A stretch of DNA of 26,666 bases from positions 1 to 26,666 of the forward strand of contig DATLMR010000384.1 in NCBI GenBank assembly GCA_035537555.1, in the 5' to 3' direction. Each line of letters opens with the position of its first letter. The stretch's first letter is position 1. The translations under genes and the position numbers were made by a program. Source of the stretch: DATLMR01 sp035537555. Lineage in GTDB: Bacteria; Acidobacteriota; Blastocatellia; UBA7656. The notes under the pieces were generated by a model, which worked only from the letters and a program-made list of their open reading frames with translations, did no database searches and had not been told where the DNA came from. Shown here piece by piece: positions 24,361 through 26,666 of the stretch.

Positions 24361-26666
24361 TCATTTGAAGTCGGTAATCATCGAAAGCAAGCTATAGCGC
24401 GATTGCTTGCCGAAATAGATCGCCTTCCCGTCGGGCGACCAGGCAAGACTGGAAAAACGGAGTCTCGCGTCGTTGTTGGCGGTCAGCTTTTTAGCCGCGC
24501 CGCCGCGCGCGGGCATGATCCAGAGGTTGTCTTTGCCATTCTGTTGCGCGACGTAGGCCAGCATAAGTCCGTCCGCCGATAGATGAATGTTGTAGAGATA
24601 AGCCGATTGAAGTCTGGCCAATGTGTGTTGTTCGCCGGAAGCGACGGCGATTTCTACAATGCCAATTTCGGCCATTGGTGCGCCCCTGGGGCTGCCTTTG
24701 ACGGTGGCGACGATTAGTTCTTTTCCATCCTCCGACCAGCCCAGCAGGCGCAAATAGTTTTCTGCCTGGAAGACCGCGTGAGCCGTTTTGGTTTCCACAT
24801 CAACGACTCGGACGCCAAATATAAACTTACCGTCGATAGCTTTATTTGGCATTGATGTATAGGCAATACTCTTGCCTCCGGGCGACCACACCGGGCCGAA
24901 AAGAAATGTGTTGGCGTCACCGTTATCGGTGAGTTGCGTATCGTTTGCGCCGTCGGCCGAGACCAGCCAGAGGTTTTGCGCTCCCGTCTTTTGCGAGCGG
25001 TAAACGATCCTGCCGCCCTCCGGCGACCAGCTAAACTCGTTGGCTTGAATGCGGTTGTAAGGTAACACATTGAATCGAACATCGGGCAGATTGTTTGCTG
25101 TCAGTTGCTTCGCTTCGCCGCCCAGAGCGTTGATGGCCCAGAGGTTGAACATCTCGCCGGCCACGTGCATGAATGCCACTTGCTTCCCATCGGGCGACCA
25201 TGTGGGCAGAAACCCATTAGCGACGAGCTGCGCGGGCGGCGCATCAGGATCGGTTGATTTAGTCATTATCGCGCCGCTGAACAGCTTGTCGCCCTGGCTA
25301 AGGTTCCTGACCGACGAGAAAGCCACCGTTTTGCTGTCGGGTGCTACGCTGGGCCACAATTCCGAAGTGATGTCGGAGGTGAGCGCGAACTCCTCGCCTT
25401 TGGCGACGTTGACGCCCCACACGTCCGATTCCTCTTTCGATGAACCGTAGAGAATCTTCGCTCCATCCGCCGCCACGTCAAGCACGAAGCCGTCTTTGTC
25501 GCCGAAGGTGAGTTGTGCGGGCGGGCTGCCGTCTGCACGGGTCACGAAAATTTGAAAAACCCCGTCGGTCAGCGCGCTGTACAGAATTCGCCGACTGTCG
25601 GGATGCCAGACGGCGTTGCGGATTTCCGCCGCGCTGCTGACGATTTGTCGCGCCGCGCCGCCGCGCGCCGGCATCGTCCATACGCCCCACCGCTCGCCTT
25701 CCGTCGTGATGTAGGCAATCTGTTTTTCGTCAGGCGAGATATCCATAGAGTAAGCCGATGATTTTGCCGAGTCGAAACCAGTCAATTGCGTCGTCTGCCC
25801 CGATTTGAGGTCGAGCGTAAAAAGGTTGTGTTTTTCTTCGTAATAAAGCGCGCCGCTTTTTGACCAGTAGCGCGGCATCGTGTCGCCGGCGCTGACGGTT
25901 TTTATCAGTACCGGCGAACCTCCGAGATAAGGCACCCGCCAGAGGCCATATTGATTGCCGCGCGTGGAGAAGAACGAGATTTCTTCGCCGTCGGGCGACC
26001 AGATCGGCTGGTAGTTGCCGAACTCGTCTTTGGTGGTCTGCACGGGCGGCGCGTTGAGGGCGGTTTGTTTGACGTAAATGTTAGGAGAACCGCCGGCATT
26101 GGTGACAAAGGCGACCCGCGCGCCGTCGGGCGAAAAGGAACCGACGCTGTAAACTTCGCCGGGTGCGCTATCCCAGGTAGCGACCTCCACCGTTTTCAGA
26201 GACGCGGGCGGGAGCGCATTGCCTCGGAAGGCAAACCACCACGCCGTTCCCAGGGCGAGGCCCGCCAGAAGCAGGATCGCAAGCGCGTGAAGCAGCGAAA
26301 ACCGCCGCGCGGTCAGCGCCCCGGTAGCGTGTGCCGCTACCTCGTTGGTTCGAGGCAAAACGCGCCCCGCATGGTCGCTAAGTTCCAGTTCGCGGCTGAG
26401 GCTTTTGAGGTCGAGCAACAGTTCGTGGCTGGTCTGGTAGCGTTTTTCCCTGTTCTTCTGCAACGACCTGGCGACGATGCTCTGCAACTGGGGCGGAAGG
26501 TCGTCGAGCGGCGGCGTCTCCGTCAATATGGCGGCGATGACGTCGCCTTGCGTCGGTTGGTCGAAAGGCCCTCTGCCCGTAAGCATCTCGTAAAGCACCA
26601 CGCCCAGGCTGAAGATGTCCGAACGCGCATCGACCGGCCGCCCTCGCACCTGTTCCGGCGACATGT
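24361..26666 (-). CDS. Serine/threonine protein kinase fused to a PD40 (TolB-like) beta-propeller, 5' end outside window
   Basis: At least 767 residues; the N-terminus, including the kinase ATP site, catalytic loop and DFG, lies beyond the window. What is visible begins with the kinase activation-segment end, MSPEQVRGRPVDARSDIFSLGVVLYEMLTG, which is the APE-type motif and helix F region of PknB-like kinases. A single membrane helix follows at about residues 124-149 (LLHALAILLLAGLALGTAWWF). The extracytoplasmic part is a propeller of about a dozen PD40 repeats with the SPDG core (for example IWSPDGEEISFF, TWSPDGKQVAFM, AWSPDGKAIYFG). The layout is a transmembrane sensor kinase: a periplasmic propeller may bind a ligand and alter kinase activity. 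Such fusions are frequent in Acidobacteriota. The downstream BON gene is coupled to it. Confidence 0.93.
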   Translation of the reverse strand, partial: MSPEQVRGRPVDARSDIFSLGVVLYEMLTGRGPFDQPTQGDVIAAILTETPPLDDLPPQLQSIVARSLQKNREKRYQTSHELLLDLKSLSRELELSDHAGRVLPRTNEVAAHATGALTARRFSLLHALAILLLAGLALGTAWWFAFRGNALPPASLKTVEVATWDSAPGEVYSVGSFSPDGARVAFVTNAGGSPNIYVKQTALNAPPVQTTKDEFGNYQPIWSPDGEEISFFSTRGNQYGLWRVPYLGGSPVLIKTVSAGDTMPRYWSKSGALYYEEKHNLFTLDLKSGQTTQLTGFDSAKSSAYSMDISPDEKQIAYITTEGERWGVWTMPARGGAARQIVSSAAEIRNAVWHPDSRRILYSALTDGVFQIFVTRADGSPPAQLTFGDKDGFVLDVAADGAKILYGSSKEESDVWGVNVAKGEEFALTSDITSELWPSVAPDSKTVAFSSVRNLSQGDKLFSGAIMTKSTDPDAPPAQLVANGFLPTWSPDGKQVAFMHVAGEMFNLWAINALGGEAKQLTANNLPDVRFNVLPYNRIQANEFSWSPEGGRIVYRSQKTGAQNLWLVSADGANDTQLTDNGDANTFLFGPVWSPGGKSIAYTSMPNKAIDGKFIFGVRVVDVETKTAHAVFQAENYLRLLGWSEDGKELIVATVKGSPRGAPMAEIGIVEIAVASGEQHTLARLQSAYLYNIHLSADGLMLAYVAQQNGKDNLWIMPARGGAAKKLTANNDARLRFSSLAWSPDGKAIYFGKQSRYSLLSMITDFK

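Overview
The window reads as GC-rich chromosomal DNA from a bacterium of the phylum Acidobacteriota, probably near class Blastocatellia. This is an inference from gene types: an Oar-like TonB-dependent receptor with an N-terminal carboxypeptidase-regulatory domain, a serine/threonine kinase fused to a PD40/TolB-like propeller, and a sigma factor/zinc-finger anti-sigma/TPR-CHAT gene set. No rRNA, tRNA, CRISPR array, intact insertion sequence or phage gene was seen.

Region 1 (8-5528, plus strand) is a signalling and proteolysis module: an ECF-like sigma factor, a soluble zinc-finger anti-sigma-like protein, a TPR-CHAT caspase-like protease with an intact His/Cys dyad, and a secreted subtilisin-family (S8) peptidase with an intact Asp/His/Asn/Ser set. 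The first three genes are closely spaced. The peptidase lies 148 bases further on and has its own strong ribosome binding site.

Region 2 (5818-19272, plus strand) is a tightly packed nine-gene run, with 4-8 base overlaps or gaps below 45 bases. It encodes a MurG/COG4671-like glycosyltransferase, two GT4 glycosyltransferases, a heparinase II/III-family protein without a signal peptide, an APH-fold phosphotransferase, an ABC exporter, an Oar-like outer-membrane receptor, a second COG4671-like glycosyltransferase and a polysaccharide-deacetylase-fold protein. The simplest reading is a pathway that builds, trims and exports a cell-surface glycan or glycoconjugate. It does not look like a polysaccharide-degradation locus, because there is no SusD and no secreted glycosidase.

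Region 3 (19241-19796) is a recombination scar. The end of the deacetylase gene runs, in another frame, into about 36 codons of an NAD-dependent sugar epimerase. That fragment is joined in frame to a small helix-turn-helix protein with atypical codon use and no clear start of its own.

Region 4 (19797-26666, minus strand) holds, in transcription order, a kinase/propeller protein cut by the window edge, a small secreted BON-domain protein with a four-cysteine tail that is coupled to it, a secreted papain-family (C1A) peptidase, an APC-superfamily amino-acid permease and a cation-diffusion-facilitator metal transporter.

The best candidates for something undescribed are the sigma/anti-sigma/CHAT/subtilase set as a possible protease-output stress module, the nine-gene glycan operon with its cytoplasmic lyase-like and APH-like enzymes, and the BON-cysteine protein coupled to a propeller kinase.
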